A DNA stretch of 64,000 nt. It comes from Streptosporangium album. Its GTDB lineage: Bacteria; Actinomycetota; Actinomycetes; Streptosporangiales; Streptosporangiaceae. Within the stretch, counting starts at the first letter, position 1, and each line of letters starts with the position of its first letter. The DNA lies in assembly GCF_014203795.1 (NCBI RefSeq), contig NZ_JACHJU010000001.1, positions 930,001 through 994,000 on the forward strand, given 5' to 3'. The notes under the pieces are model-generated. The model was given only the letters and a program-made list of their open reading frames with translations, was not told where the DNA came from and did not search any database. The position numbers and the translations under genes were made by a program. Of the stretch, positions 1 through 8,760 are shown piece after piece.

Positions 1-311
1 GGGTTGTAGAGCATGGCGCACAGGTAGGCGAGACTCACCGCGATCGGGGTGTCGGGGGTCATGTGGGCGAGGTACAGCGGCGACGGCCACGGCGTCGACT
101 CGCGCGCCAGGCGCCCGGACAGCTCCCGGATCAGGCTCCGGACCTCGCCGATGCCGGGTCCGGAGTCACCCACGTCCGCGGGCGGACCGGCCGCGTCCAC
201 ACACGACCCGTGCCAGTCGTAGTAGTCGCCGACGAGTTCACGGAGCATTTCCATGAACGCGGCGCGGTTTCCGGGGCCGGGGAACAGGCCCGCCCCGGGA
301 GCCCCGGTCAC
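1..311 (-). CDS. Group II PLP-dependent decarboxylase, N-terminal part (runs off left edge)
   Basis: Only the first ~103 residues are in the window; the gene continues past base 1. From a GTG at 311 it reads into a segment containing LYLAHMTPDTPIAVSLAYL, the HMT-type N-terminal segment of glutamate/aspartate/aromatic-L-amino-acid decarboxylase-like enzymes. The PLP lysine would lie outside the window. The GTG is 5 bases past the stop of the upstream cupin/oxidase gene, so the two are almost certainly cotranscribed; ATG codons at 254 and 248 are alternatives. By family it would decarboxylate an amino acid, but the substrate cannot be read. Context suggests a tailoring step in a small amine-producing pathway. 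Confidence 0.7.
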   Translation of the reverse strand, partial: MTGAPGAGLFPGPGNRAAFMEMLRELVGDYYDWHGSCVDAAGPPADVGDSGPGIGEVRSLIRELSGRLARESTPWPSPLYLAHMTPDTPIAVSLAYLCAMLYN

Positions 312-316
312 TCCCG

Positions 317-1402
317 CTACGACCTGGTCAGCGCCGCCATCCGGTCGAAGACGAGTTCGAGCTGGTCCCACGCCTCCTCGCACGTCCTGGACAGCTGCGG
401 GAAGCGCGCCGGAGGCAGCGTGCGGAGGTGGTCGCGCCCGATGTCCCTGTGGTCCCCGTCGACCTCGGCGTGGACGTCGAAGTACGAGGTCTCGGCGGCG
501 GGACCGTCCTGGAAGGCCGACCTGGTCCTCTCGCCGAACACGTGGCAGCTGGACTCCACGACCATGTGCACGATCACGATCTTCGCGGCCTCGTCAGTGC
601 TGTGCATCTGCATGACGAACCAGTTGCCGGCCGCCTCCAGGATCGGATCGTAGACATTCGCCGACACGGCATGGCGGTCCCGCAGCAACCGGTCATGGCC
701 GAACTCGTCCCGCAGATGGTCCGCGTAGATCTCCCGGAGCGACGGGTCCGTGCATACCGACTGCCGGGCGTAGAGCATCCTCTGGAAGAAGACCGACCAG
801 ACATAGAGCACGGAGACGAACCGGTCACGCAGCACAGGTTCGCGGTGCATCCTTCCGCTGTCGAAGAGCGCGAACAGCGGATGCTCGGCGAAGCGGCGGA
901 GCCTGGAGTCGTTGAGCCGCTCCAGTCCGGCCATCGAGTCCGAGACCACCTCGGCGAAGCGCACCCGGGGCGCGTTCTCGTTCTCGTACAGCCCCGCCCC
1001 CTCGAACTGCACAGAAAGTCCCTGGAAGTCCTCGCCGGGCCCGGTGTGGAAACCGTGCCGTGCCCCCGGCGGGACGCACACCACGTCGCCCTCGCCGAGG
1101 GACTCCTCCAGATCGCCGACCAGCCGCACCGAGCCCTTGCAGACGAGGATCATCGACTTGGTCGGGTGCTGGTGGACGTCCAGCCGCTCGCCGTCGCACA
1201 GCCGTACCCAGGCGAGCGAGAACCGGCCGTGTTCCGGCAGGAACCGGGCGAGGGCGTCGTGGCGCCGGAAGTCACGGTGCTCCCCGAGCCAGTGGGTCTC
1301 CCCTCCCACCTCGACGGAGGGGATGGCGCGGATGTCGGCGCGGGCGACGGTCACGACGGGGGTGAGCGACGGAGGTTCGATCGTGATGGTCTGATCAGTC
1401 AT
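317..1402 (-). CDS. Cupin fused to heme-oxygenase-like diiron oxidase (HDO)
   Basis: About 361 aa from ATG 1402, preceded by AAGGAC; an in-frame TTG at 1420 is a weaker start. Residues ~65-125 form a cupin barrel with HxH (DVHQHPTKSM) and a later RHGFHTG histidine. Residues ~155-355 are helical and carry the ligand pattern of heme-oxygenase-like diiron oxidases: DEFGHD (E..H), VVES, and HAEVDGDH, the H-x3-D-x2-H signature. HDO enzymes (UndA, BesC, SznF, PolF types) activate O2 for C-C cleavage, N-oxygenation or desaturation of small amino acids or fatty acids. The gene lies 20 bases after a HisC-like aminotransferase and 5 bases before a PLP decarboxylase, so the substrate is probably an amino-acid-derived metabolite. 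The cupin could bind a second metal or the substrate. Reaction unknown. Confidence 0.75.
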   Translation of the reverse strand: MTDQTITIEPPSLTPVVTVARADIRAIPSVEVGGETHWLGEHRDFRRHDALARFLPEHGRFSLAWVRLCDGERLDVHQHPTKSMILVCKGSVRLVGDLEESLGEGDVVCVPPGARHGFHTGPGEDFQGLSVQFEGAGLYENENAPRVRFAEVVSDSMAGLERLNDSRLRRFAEHPLFALFDSGRMHREPVLRDRFVSVLYVWSVFFQRMLYARQSVCTDPSLREIYADHLRDEFGHDRLLRDRHAVSANVYDPILEAAGNWFVMQMHSTDEAAKIVIVHMVVESSCHVFGERTRSAFQDGPAAETSYFDVHAEVDGDHRDIGRDHLRTLPPARFPQLSRTCEEAWDQLELVFDRMAALTRS

Positions 1403-1421
1403 GGTGCGGTCCTTGTCCAAA

Positions 1422-2519
1422 TCATTGAGTGAGGATCGGCGCGGGCGGAGCGTGGCCGGGCTCCGCGCTCAGCGCCGCGATCAGCTGGGCGTTCTCGTGC
1501 CGGGATCCCACGGAGACGCGGATGCGCCGCTGCCAGCCCTCGGGGTTGATCACCGCGTCGATCCGCGCGTGCCGCAGGGCGGCCGCCGCGCCGGTGAGGT
1601 CCCCGACCTCGACGGTGACGAAGCCCGCGTCCCCGAAGACCCTGATCACCCGCGGGCACCGGGACAGGGCCGCCACCAGCCGGCCGCGTTCCTCGACGAA
1701 GGATTCGATACGGCGGCGCAGGACGGACGGATCGGCCAGCTCGTCCAGTGCCCGCTCGATCACCGGGACGGGGACGGCGAACGGCGGGCGGACCTCTCCT
1801 ATGGCCGCGACGACGACGGGATCCGCCAGGATGGCGCCGAGCCGCAGGCCCGCCATCCCGAACCCCTTCGACAGCGAGCGCAGCACGATGAGGTTGGGGT
1901 GGGCTCCCACCCGGTGCCGGTGGGAGGCGCGCGTGTCGAACTCCACGTACGTCTCGTCGATGATCACAAGTCCTTCGAAGCGATCCAGCAGGCGGTCGAG
2001 GTCCCCCGCGTCCAGGCGGGTGCTCGACGGATTGTTGGGGTCGCAGAGCAGGACGCCCCTGACGGGCAGGGAGACCAGACGCTCGACGTCAAGACGGTCG
2101 AAGCGCTCCCCGCCCAGCGGCACCGGGCACCGGGCTATGCCGTGTATCGCCGCGAGCCTGTCGAAGAACCCGAAGTTCGGCGGGGTGACGGCGACCGCGT
2201 CGGCTCCCGGCTCGAAGAAGGTCCGCAGGACGAGGTCGAGGGCGTCCACCGCGCCCCGGGTCATGAGGACGTTCTCGCCGTCCCACCCCCGGTAGGGAGC
2301 GGGCTGGGGCGGCGGCTCGACCGCGTCCAGCGCGGCGAGGTAACGGCGGGCGAGCACACCCAGATCGTTGTCGGGATAACGGCGGTACGCCCCCCCGAAG
2401 GGATTCTCGTTGGAGCGCAGGTTGATCAGTCCCCGGCTCTCCGGGCGTGGACCGGACGGTCCGGCCGGTCCCAGCTCCCGGACCGCTTCCCGGACACGGT
2501 TCCCGGCTCCGACCCGCAT
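1422..2519 (-). CDS. HisC-like PLP-dependent aminotransferase
   Basis: 365 aa, fold-type I class II aminotransferase related to histidinol-phosphate aminotransferase. Visible motifs are LRSNENPFG near the N-terminus, DPNNPSST (the NPNNPTG-type PLP loop), IIDETYVEF with the PLP-pyridine aspartate, and SLSKGFGMAGLRLG with the Schiff-base lysine. Full length for the family. It lies outside any his operon and leads a minus-strand run with the cupin-HDO and PLP decarboxylase genes, which suggests a specialised-metabolite transamination rather than histidine synthesis. The 5' leader contains a 10-bp inverted repeat (2553-2595). Substrate not predictable. Confidence 0.82.
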   Translation of the reverse strand: MRVGAGNRVREAVRELGPAGPSGPRPESRGLINLRSNENPFGGAYRRYPDNDLGVLARRYLAALDAVEPPPQPAPYRGWDGENVLMTRGAVDALDLVLRTFFEPGADAVAVTPPNFGFFDRLAAIHGIARCPVPLGGERFDRLDVERLVSLPVRGVLLCDPNNPSSTRLDAGDLDRLLDRFEGLVIIDETYVEFDTRASHRHRVGAHPNLIVLRSLSKGFGMAGLRLGAILADPVVVAAIGEVRPPFAVPVPVIERALDELADPSVLRRRIESFVEERGRLVAALSRCPRVIRVFGDAGFVTVEVGDLTGAAAALRHARIDAVINPEGWQRRIRVSVGSRHENAQLIAALSAEPGHAPPAPILTQ

Positions 2520-2552
2520 GTGTTTCTCCTCTGACGGCTGTTCGGGGCGCGG

Positions 2553-2595
2553 AGAGGCTCTGAGGAGCGGAGCTGGCCCGATCGCCAGAGCCTCT
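2553..2595 (-). terminator. Hairpin between EF-hand gene and HisC-like gene
   Basis: Perfect 10-bp arms AGAGGCTCTG (2553-2562) and CAGAGCCTCT (2586-2595) around a 23-nt loop. It sits 66 bases past the EF-hand stop on minus and 34 bases before the aminotransferase start. There is no U tract. It may terminate the EF-hand transcript or form a leader structure on the biosynthetic transcript. Confidence 0.45.
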
Positions 2596-2660
2596 GAACG
2601 GATGAGCTCCTGTCACTGAGAGCGCCGGACGGCCCTCAGGATCACCGGTCGCGCGGACTC

Positions 2661-3191
2661 TCAGAACTTCCCGAAGGCCAGGTTCCCAGGGGCGGCCACG
2701 TCCGAACTCCGGTAGAACTCCTCGACCCCCTTGGCGAACTCGGCCCTGGTCACGAAGCCGTCCATGTCGATGTCCAGACGGCTGAACCCCTCCCGGCTGT
2801 CGGCCGCGGGGACACCGATCCTCTTGTCCAGCGTGGTCCACTCGTCCCGGCTGATACGGCCGTCCCCGTCGATGTCGATGACGTCGAACGCCGCCATGCC
2901 GAGCTGGATGGCCTGCGCCATGACGCTGTCGGACTCCGCCAGGCCGATGAACTCCTGCCGGCTGACCCGCTGGTCACCATCGTGGTCCAGGGAGTCCTGC
3001 AGCGCGTGCCATAGCTTGTCCCCCTCCTTGAGGACCTTCTGGCTCTCGCGGGAGCTCGGCTCCACCCCCGCGGCCTCGCAGATCCGCTGGGCGAACATCC
3101 TGATGTCGGCCTGCTCGATGAACCCGTCTCCGTCGAAATCGAGGAGTTCGAAGTGCCTGGCAAGCTTGCGGCCCTTGACTTCTGTTTTCAT
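2661..3191 (-). CDS. EF-hand calcium-binding protein (calerythrin-like)
   Basis: 176 aa from ATG 3191, preceded by GGGAGAGAA; an upstream extension to 3281 is unlikely. Four EF-hand loops are readable: DFDGDGFIEQAD, DHDGDQRVSRQE, DIDGDGRISRDE and DIDMDGFVTRAE, spaced as two pairs. All keep Asp at position 1 and acidic or Asp residues at 3 and 5, and loops 2-4 (and formally loop 1, with Asp) keep an acidic residue at 12, so Ca2+ binding is plausible in all. There is no signal peptide, so it is a cytosolic Ca2+ buffer or sensor of the calerythrin/CabD type known in actinomycetes. No partner is visible. Confidence 0.88.
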   Translation of the reverse strand: MKTEVKGRKLARHFELLDFDGDGFIEQADIRMFAQRICEAAGVEPSSRESQKVLKEGDKLWHALQDSLDHDGDQRVSRQEFIGLAESDSVMAQAIQLGMAAFDVIDIDGDGRISRDEWTTLDKRIGVPAADSREGFSRLDIDMDGFVTRAEFAKGVEEFYRSSDVAAPGNLAFGKF

Positions 3192-3459
3192 TTCTCTCCC
3201 TCGCGCGTGGGCAGCGCCCTGAGGCCGCACTTCACGGAGACGTGTGCGATCGCCCTCGGCCAGCCCGTTTCTGCAGGTCAAGCGAGGAATTTCCCATGCG
3301 ATCGACTCTCATTCGGCGCATGATCAAAGATCATCCAAAGCCGGACCTTGGCGGGAAATCGCACGTCAACTCTTTCCGGGACACGTACCGCACCAAGATC
3401 CGCAGCAAGCCCGCCGGTCGCCGGAAGCGGTCAGACGGCGCCGGTCCGGGCGTGGCCGC

Positions 3460-4143
3460 CTACCGGCTGCGCCGCAGGAGCATGGGGACGATCTTCCCCC
3501 GGGCGTTCTTCGCGAACTCGGCGCTGTCGTTGACCCTCGGGAAGGGCTCGTCGGGCACCGGCACGCCGAGGAACGCGCAGAGCGGCTCCCAGCCCTGGCT
3601 GACCTCGTACACGAGCAGCCGTTCGGGCGGGATCACCGTCGTGACCTCCTCGATGTGCGACCGGAACGCCTTCAGCAGGCGGTCGGGATCACTGCCGCCA
3701 CCGCCGAGGGACCGGCCGTCGACGGTCAGGCCGGTCATCTTGACGAACGCGGCGAAGTCGGTGTCCAGCAGGGCCGAGAGCCGGTACATCACACTGCCGG
3801 GGAACCTGGCGCCACGGTCGCGCTGCTTGAGGATCGTGGCGTTCATGCTGGCCAGCCAGCGCTCGGGGTCCCGCACGGTGAGGAGGACCTTCGCCTCGGG
3901 GTAGTGCTCGGCCAGCTCGCGCCAGTAGGCGGCGGACGGCCAGTCCACACAGGAGTCGTAGCCGCCCAGAAGGTCGTCCCAGTCCACCGGCCGCCCCTCC
4001 GCCATGGCGGTCCACCGGCGGACCTGTTCCGGCCGTGCCATCACCTCCATCATGTGGTGGCACGGCCCGAAGCCGAGCCGCTCCAGCGCGCTCTTGAGTG
4101 AGAGCGTTCCCGTACGGCCGAAGCCCGCCCCGATGACCCGCAT
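3460..4143 (-). CDS. Sulfotransferase family protein (Sulfotransfer_4-like)
   Basis: About 227 aa. ATG 4143 has GTGGGA 6 bases upstream; ATG 4155 is an alternative. The N-terminus MRVIGAGFGRTGTLSLKSAL carries the phosphate-binding loop GxGRTGT that replaces the PSB loop in this sulfotransferase clade. VRDPERWLASMNATI matches the 3'-phosphate-binding segment (RDP..W..S). Members are annotated as PAPS-dependent sulfotransferases, but few have been assayed. It stands alone, downstream of the EF-hand gene on the same strand after a ~270-bp gap. Acceptor unknown. Confidence 0.78.
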   Translation of the reverse strand: MRVIGAGFGRTGTLSLKSALERLGFGPCHHMMEVMARPEQVRRWTAMAEGRPVDWDDLLGGYDSCVDWPSAAYWRELAEHYPEAKVLLTVRDPERWLASMNATILKQRDRGARFPGSVMYRLSALLDTDFAAFVKMTGLTVDGRSLGGGGSDPDRLLKAFRSHIEEVTTVIPPERLLVYEVSQGWEPLCAFLGVPVPDEPFPRVNDSAEFAKNARGKIVPMLLRRSR

Positions 4144-4283
4144 TATTCCCACCATTTCGATCGGGAACTGCTGAATGTCTACACCAGCAATGTTCCACTG
4201 ACGGCGGGCACCGGCAAGGTTTCTCGATGACGGTCGGGCGGACTGCCGCCCCGGGGCGGAGAACCCGCCCGGATCGGGCTCCG

Positions 4284-5741
4284 TCAGCGGTAGCGGTAGC
4301 AGTAGTTGGACTTGTTCTTGAAACGGTGGAAGACACCGGGCTGCTTGTACCGCCAGCGGCAGCCGGCGTCACGCCGGCTCTGGGACAGATACATGGTCTT
4401 GTCGCCCTTGCGGATGACGCAGTAGGCGCCCGGCTTGGGAGTCTCCCGATACTCCACCCACTCCCAGCCGAGTGAAACGCAGTACGCCGTGAAGTTCCCG
4501 GGACCGACTTCGACGAGCCGGGCCGGGGACGGCGTGGGCGACGGATCGCCGGTCGAGGGCTCGACCACGGTCGGCCGAGGTGTGGTGTGGCCGGCCGGCT
4601 TCTCCGGCAGTTCCGTGGTGGTCGCGGAGACCTGGGAGGCCTGCGGGCTGCCGGTCCTCGACGCGGACGCCCCGCCGGTGGGCACCAGGGCGGTGCGGAG
4701 CGCGATGCCTCCCACGACGACCGCGGCGACGGAGACGGAGACGACCATCGCCCGCGTCCCCCTCCGCCGCTTCGGCGCGCCCGGAGCCGGGGCACCGTCC
4801 GCCGCGCCGGGAGTGGTCTCCCTGCCCGACGCGCCCGCCTCCCCCGTCCGGGACGGCAGCCGCAGAGCGTCGTCTCCCCCGGCACCGCCGGGGAGCGGGG
4901 CGGCATGGGACTGCGGGGCGTGCGGGGCCCCTCCCCTTCCGCGTACCAGGCGGTCGAGGATCTGCTGTGCCGACGGCCGCCGGCGCGGGTCCTTGGAGAG
5001 GCATTCGGCGAGAAGATCCCGCAGCGGGGCCTCGATCCCGTCGAGGAGGGGATCGAGGTTCAGGATCCTGTTGATGATTGCGGGGATGGCGTCGTTGCCG
5101 AACGGCGGGCGGCCGGTGGCCGCGAAGGCGACGGTGGACGCCCAGGCGAACACGTCCAGCGCGAGGCCGAGCTCGCCGGCGGACAGCTGCTCCGGCGCCA
5201 TGTAGGCGGGTGTGCCCACGACCTTGCTGGTCATCGTGCTGGTCCCGGCGAGGGCGCGGGCGATGCCGAAGTCGATGACCCGTGGACCGTCCGGGCCGAT
5301 CAGCACGTTCTGCGGCTTGAGGTCCCGGTGGACGATCCCGGCGTGGTGCAGGGCGACCAGGGCGGTGGCCATGCCGATGGCCAGACGTTCCAGGGCACTG
5401 TCCCGGCGGGGGCCTTCCGTGGTCACCAACTGCTGGAGCGAGGGCCCCGGGACGTACTCGCTCACGATGTAGGGGCGGCTGCCCGACATGCCGAAGTCCA
5501 GGACCTGTGCCGTGCAGAAACGGGCGACCCGCTTGGCCACCTCCAGCTCCCGCGCGAAGTCGTCACGGGCGACCGGATCCTGGCCGAGCCGGGCGTGCAG
5601 GAGCTTGATCGCCACGAGGTCACCGGAGTCCGATTCCCCCAGGTAGACGAGGCCCTGCCCTCCTTCCCCGATCCTGCCGGTGATGCGGTGGGCACCGAGC
5701 CGTACGGGATCACCTGGCTCCAGAGGTTGGGCGTCCGGCAT
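4284..5741 (-). CDS. Membrane Ser/Thr protein kinase with small extracellular Cys-containing domain
   Basis: 485 aa from ATG 5741, preceded by GGAG; longer upstream starts lack support. Kinase domain, residues ~12-275: glycine loop GEGGQGLVYLG, VAIKLL lysine, HRDLKPQN catalytic loop, VIDFGIARAL (DFG), TPAYMAPEQL (APE). A Pro/Gly-rich linker follows, then one TM segment (AMVVSVSVAAVVVGGIAL) and a ~120-aa exterior part ending in a compact module with four Cys (AYCVSLGW, AYCVIRKG, DAGCRWRY, SNYCYRYR). No PASTA repeats. Hanks-type kinases of this shape sense an external cue and phosphorylate cytosolic Ser/Thr targets. Ligand and targets unknown. Confidence 0.9.
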   Translation of the reverse strand: MPDAQPLEPGDPVRLGAHRITGRIGEGGQGLVYLGESDSGDLVAIKLLHARLGQDPVARDDFARELEVAKRVARFCTAQVLDFGMSGSRPYIVSEYVPGPSLQQLVTTEGPRRDSALERLAIGMATALVALHHAGIVHRDLKPQNVLIGPDGPRVIDFGIARALAGTSTMTSKVVGTPAYMAPEQLSAGELGLALDVFAWASTVAFAATGRPPFGNDAIPAIINRILNLDPLLDGIEAPLRDLLAECLSKDPRRRPSAQQILDRLVRGRGGAPHAPQSHAAPLPGGAGGDDALRLPSRTGEAGASGRETTPGAADGAPAPGAPKRRRGTRAMVVSVSVAAVVVGGIALRTALVPTGGASASRTGSPQASQVSATTTELPEKPAGHTTPRPTVVEPSTGDPSPTPSPARLVEVGPGNFTAYCVSLGWEWVEYRETPKPGAYCVIRKGDKTMYLSQSRRDAGCRWRYKQPGVFHRFKNKSNYCYRYR

Positions 5742-5884
5742 GTGCTCTCCGGGGGGTATGGAGTGTTTGATGAGAACTCTAACCAGAGCGCGCTCATCTC
5801 GCAGGTGACCACCGCACATGCCGGTACGGCGGGCCGTCCGGCTGAGGCCACCCGTTCCGGCGCGCACCGCCGCCCGCGGTGCGC

Positions 5885-6880
5885 CTAGAGGCGGACGATC
5901 ATTTTGCCGGTGTTCTCGCCGCGCAGCAGCCCGAGGAAGGCCTGCGGGGCGTTCTCCAGCCCGTCGACCACCGTCTCCGAGAAGGAGAGCTTGCCCTCGC
6001 GCAGCCAGCCGCCCATCTCGGTGACCATGTCGGGCATCCGGGCGGAGTGGTCGGTCACGATGAACCCGCGCAGGGTGAGCCGCTTGCCGATGACCAGGGC
6101 GAGGTTGCGCGGTGCGGGAGTGGGCTCGGTGGAGTTGTAGACCGCGATCGCGCCGCAGATGGCGACCCTGCCACCCAGGTTGAGCGAGCCGATCGCGGCT
6201 TCGAGATGGTCGGCGCCGACGTTGTCGAAGTAGACGTCGATGCCGTCGGGGGCCGCCTGGCGGAGCTGCTCGGCGACCGGGCCTTTCTTGTAGTTGAAGG
6301 CGGCGTCGAAGCCGATCTCCCGCAGGTGGGCGACCTTCTCGTCGGAGCCCGCGCTGCCGATGACGTGGGAGGCGCCCTTCAGCTTGGCGATCTGGCCGGC
6401 GAAGCTGCCCACCGCACCCGCGGCACCCGAGACGAACACCGCGTCGCCGGCCTTGAAGGACGCGACGTCGAGCAGCCCCGCGTAGGCGGTGAGGGCGGGC
6501 ATGCCGAGCACGCCGAGGTAGGCCGAGGGGGACATGCCCTCGATCGGGTCGAGCCTGCGGGCGTGGGCGGCGTCGAGGACGGCCTGGTCGCGCCAGCCGA
6601 GGCCGTGCAGGACGAGGTCACCCTTGCGCAGGTCGGGTGAGAGCGACTCGACGACCTCGCCGATCGCGCCGCCGTCGAGGGGTTCGCCGAGCTGGAACGG
6701 CGGTACGTAGGACTTCACGTCGTTCATCCGGCCCCGCATGTACGGATCCACCGACATGAAGAGGTTGCGGACCAGGATCTGGCCGTTGCGGAGAGCGGGG
6801 AGTTCCGTCTCGGTGAGCGCGAAGTTGTCGGCGGTCGGCCAGCCGGAGGGGCGCGACGCGAGGGTGATCTGACGCGGCAT
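5885..6880 (-). CDS. NADP-dependent medium-chain reductase (CurA/PTGR-like)
   Basis: 331 aa, zinc-independent MDR enzyme. The N-terminal hallmark MSVDPYMRGRM, the Rossmann motif SGAAGAVGSFAGQIAK, and YFDNVG in the cofactor domain identify the leukotriene B4 dehydrogenase/curcumin reductase group, which reduces activated C=C bonds of enones with NADPH. It is divergent from a marR gene; the 41-bp intergenic region contains an inverted repeat that probably acts as the MarR operator for both. The true substrate is likely a reactive electrophile or quinone-like compound. Confidence 0.88.
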   Translation of the reverse strand: MPRQITLASRPSGWPTADNFALTETELPALRNGQILVRNLFMSVDPYMRGRMNDVKSYVPPFQLGEPLDGGAIGEVVESLSPDLRKGDLVLHGLGWRDQAVLDAAHARRLDPIEGMSPSAYLGVLGMPALTAYAGLLDVASFKAGDAVFVSGAAGAVGSFAGQIAKLKGASHVIGSAGSDEKVAHLREIGFDAAFNYKKGPVAEQLRQAAPDGIDVYFDNVGADHLEAAIGSLNLGGRVAICGAIAVYNSTEPTPAPRNLALVIGKRLTLRGFIVTDHSARMPDMVTEMGGWLREGKLSFSETVVDGLENAPQAFLGLLRGENTGKMIVRL

Positions 6881-6895
6881 GGTTTACCTCAATCA

Positions 6896-6917
6896 ATAGT
6901 TGACGTACATAAACTAT
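6896..6917. promoter_or_regulatory. Probable MarR operator in divergent promoter
   Basis: Perfect inverted repeat ATAGTT (6896-6901) and AACTAT (6912-6917) with 10-bp spacer in the 41-bp gap between the CurA-like reductase and marR. A TATAAT (6915-6920) overlaps the right arm and lies 7 bases before a second in-frame ATG (6928) of marR, consistent with a leaderless mRNA repressed by MarR bound at the arm. Confidence 0.6.
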
Positions 6918-6921
6918 AATC

Positions 6922-7332
6922 ATGAGTATGACCGTGACAAGTGACGTGGTGGCCCTGATCGGAGAGATCACGGCGCGCTACAACGCGGAGTACGAACGGG
7001 CCGCCGTACGGCATCGGCTGACGGCCCTGCAGGCGAAGGCACTGATGCTGGTGGCCGCCGAGTCCCTGCCCATGCGGCGGATCGCGAGCACCTTCAACTG
7101 CGATCCGTCGAACGTCACCGGGATCGTGGACCGGCTGGAGAGACGCGGGCTGGTGCGGCGCGAGCCGAGCCCCACCGACCGCAGGGTGAAGAACATCACG
7201 CCGACCGACCGGGGAAGGCAGGTGGTCGACGATCTCCGCGGCTCGCTCGGATTCGCCGCCGCCCCGCTCGGCGCCCTGAACGAGGCCGAGCGGGTCCAGC
7301 TCCGTGATCTCCTGCGGAGGATGATCGCCTGA
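6922..7332 (+). CDS. MarR family transcriptional regulator
   Basis: 136 aa (134 if the leaderless ATG at 6928 is used). The winged HTH contains IASTFNCDPSNVTGIVDRLE and RRGLVRREPSPTDRRVKNI, with the conserved DRR of the wing. No Shine-Dalgarno is visible, and TATAAT at 6915-6920 supports a leaderless start. It is divergent from the reductase gene and very likely represses it and itself through the ATAGTT/AACTAT site. The ligand is probably a phenolic or electrophilic compound, by family. Confidence 0.9.
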   Translation: MSMTVTSDVVALIGEITARYNAEYERAAVRHRLTALQAKALMLVAAESLPMRRIASTFNCDPSNVTGIVDRLERRGLVRREPSPTDRRVKNITPTDRGRQVVDDLRGSLGFAAAPLGALNEAERVQLRDLLRRMIA

Positions 7333-7479
7333 TCGGCGCCCGGCGGGATCAGCGGGCGGCAGCCGGACCGGCGCCCGGGAGGAAAAGAAGCCGGGGCCGT
7401 GGCGTCTTGCCGAATGCGCCCGTAGGTGACACGTTCGAAGATGGCCTTGCCGACAAGCCTTGGGGGTGCTTTCCCGGCC

Positions 7480-8691
7480 ATGGACGACCACACCACCGGA
7501 TCCAGCGACCACACCCACGATGACCTGCCGAAACTGCCATTCGTACGGGACAGCCCGCTCCGGGTGCCGGAGGCGTACCGCGCGCTGCGGGCCGCCAGGC
7601 CGGTGACCCGGGTCCGGACCCGGGTGGGTGACGTCGCCTGGCTGGTCTCCGGCTACGAGGAGGCCAGGCAGGCCTTCGCCGACCACCGTCTCGGCCGTTC
7701 GGCACCCTTCCCGGAACGGGCCGCCCGGATCTCCGACTCGGTCCTGATCGGCGGCCCGCGCGGCGACATCGCGACCGAGAAGGCCAATCACGACCGGATG
7801 CGCCGGATGCTCGTACCGGCCTTCTCCGCCCGCCGGATGACCGCGATGGAACCCCACGTCCAGCAGCTCGTCGACGACCTGCTGGACCGGATGGCGGAGC
7901 TGCCACGGCCGGCGGACCTGCGCCAGGAGCTCTCCCTGCCGCTGCCGGTGCTGGTGATCTGCGAGCTGCTCGGCGTGCCGTACGGCGATCGCGCGCACTT
8001 CAGGAAGCTGGCCGACGCGATCACGGATCTGAGCGATCCGGAGCGGGCCGGGACGGCGATGGACGGGCTGACCGACTACACCCGCGCCCTCCTGGTCGGC
8101 AAGCGGGCGGAGCCTGCCGAGGACGTGTTCTCCGACCTGGCCACCATGGAGGCGCCCGACGAGGAGATCGCCATGCTCGCCGCCGGGCTGCTGTTCGCCG
8201 GGCACGAGACGACGGCCAACCAGATCGACTACGGCACGCTGCTGCTGCTCACCAATCCGGCGCAGCGTGACGCCCTGCGCGCCGACCCGTCGCTGGCGGG
8301 CGCGGCGGTGGAGGAGATCCTGCGCATGGCCGCGCCGGGTGACCACGGCCTGCCCCGGTACGCCCACGAGGACGTGAGCATCGGCGGTGTGACGATCAGG
8401 CGCGGCGAGGCGGTGCTGATCTCCACCGCGGCGGCCAACCGCGACGAGCGGGCGTTCCCCGAGCCCGAACGTTTCGACATCGGCCGCCCCCTCGGCGATC
8501 CACATCTCGGGTTCGGCTACGCGGGCCGCTACTGCATCGGGGCGAGCCTGGCCCGGGTGGAACTCCGGACGGTGTTCGGCACCCTGTTCCGCCGCTTCCC
8601 GGACCTGGCGCTCGCCGTGCCCGCCGAGGAGCTGGTGGAGCGTGAGGCCTCCCTCACCGGGGGCTTCACCCGCATCCCGATCACCTGGTAG
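7480..8691 (+). CDS. Cytochrome P450
   Basis: 403 aa from ATG 7480 (GGGGGTG upstream); an in-frame GTG at 7426 would add 18 residues. The I-helix carries AGHETTANQ, the K-helix EEILR (ExxR), and the heme loop LGFGYAGRYCIGASLAR with the cysteine thiolate ligand; the usual second Gly of FGxG is Ala here, followed by Gly. Class I bacterial P450 of CYP105/107-like length. No ferredoxin or reductase gene is adjacent, so it must use partners encoded elsewhere. Substrate unknown; marR lies just upstream on the same strand. Confidence 0.9.
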   Translation: MDDHTTGSSDHTHDDLPKLPFVRDSPLRVPEAYRALRAARPVTRVRTRVGDVAWLVSGYEEARQAFADHRLGRSAPFPERAARISDSVLIGGPRGDIATEKANHDRMRRMLVPAFSARRMTAMEPHVQQLVDDLLDRMAELPRPADLRQELSLPLPVLVICELLGVPYGDRAHFRKLADAITDLSDPERAGTAMDGLTDYTRALLVGKRAEPAEDVFSDLATMEAPDEEIAMLAAGLLFAGHETTANQIDYGTLLLLTNPAQRDALRADPSLAGAAVEEILRMAAPGDHGLPRYAHEDVSIGGVTIRRGEAVLISTAAANRDERAFPEPERFDIGRPLGDPHLGFGYAGRYCIGASLARVELRTVFGTLFRRFPDLALAVPAEELVEREASLTGGFTRIPITW

Positions 8692-8760
8692 CCGAGAGAC
8701 CCCGCGGGACGCGCGGCCGCGTCAGAGCCGGATCGTCCCGAAGAGGAGATAACGTCAGGA

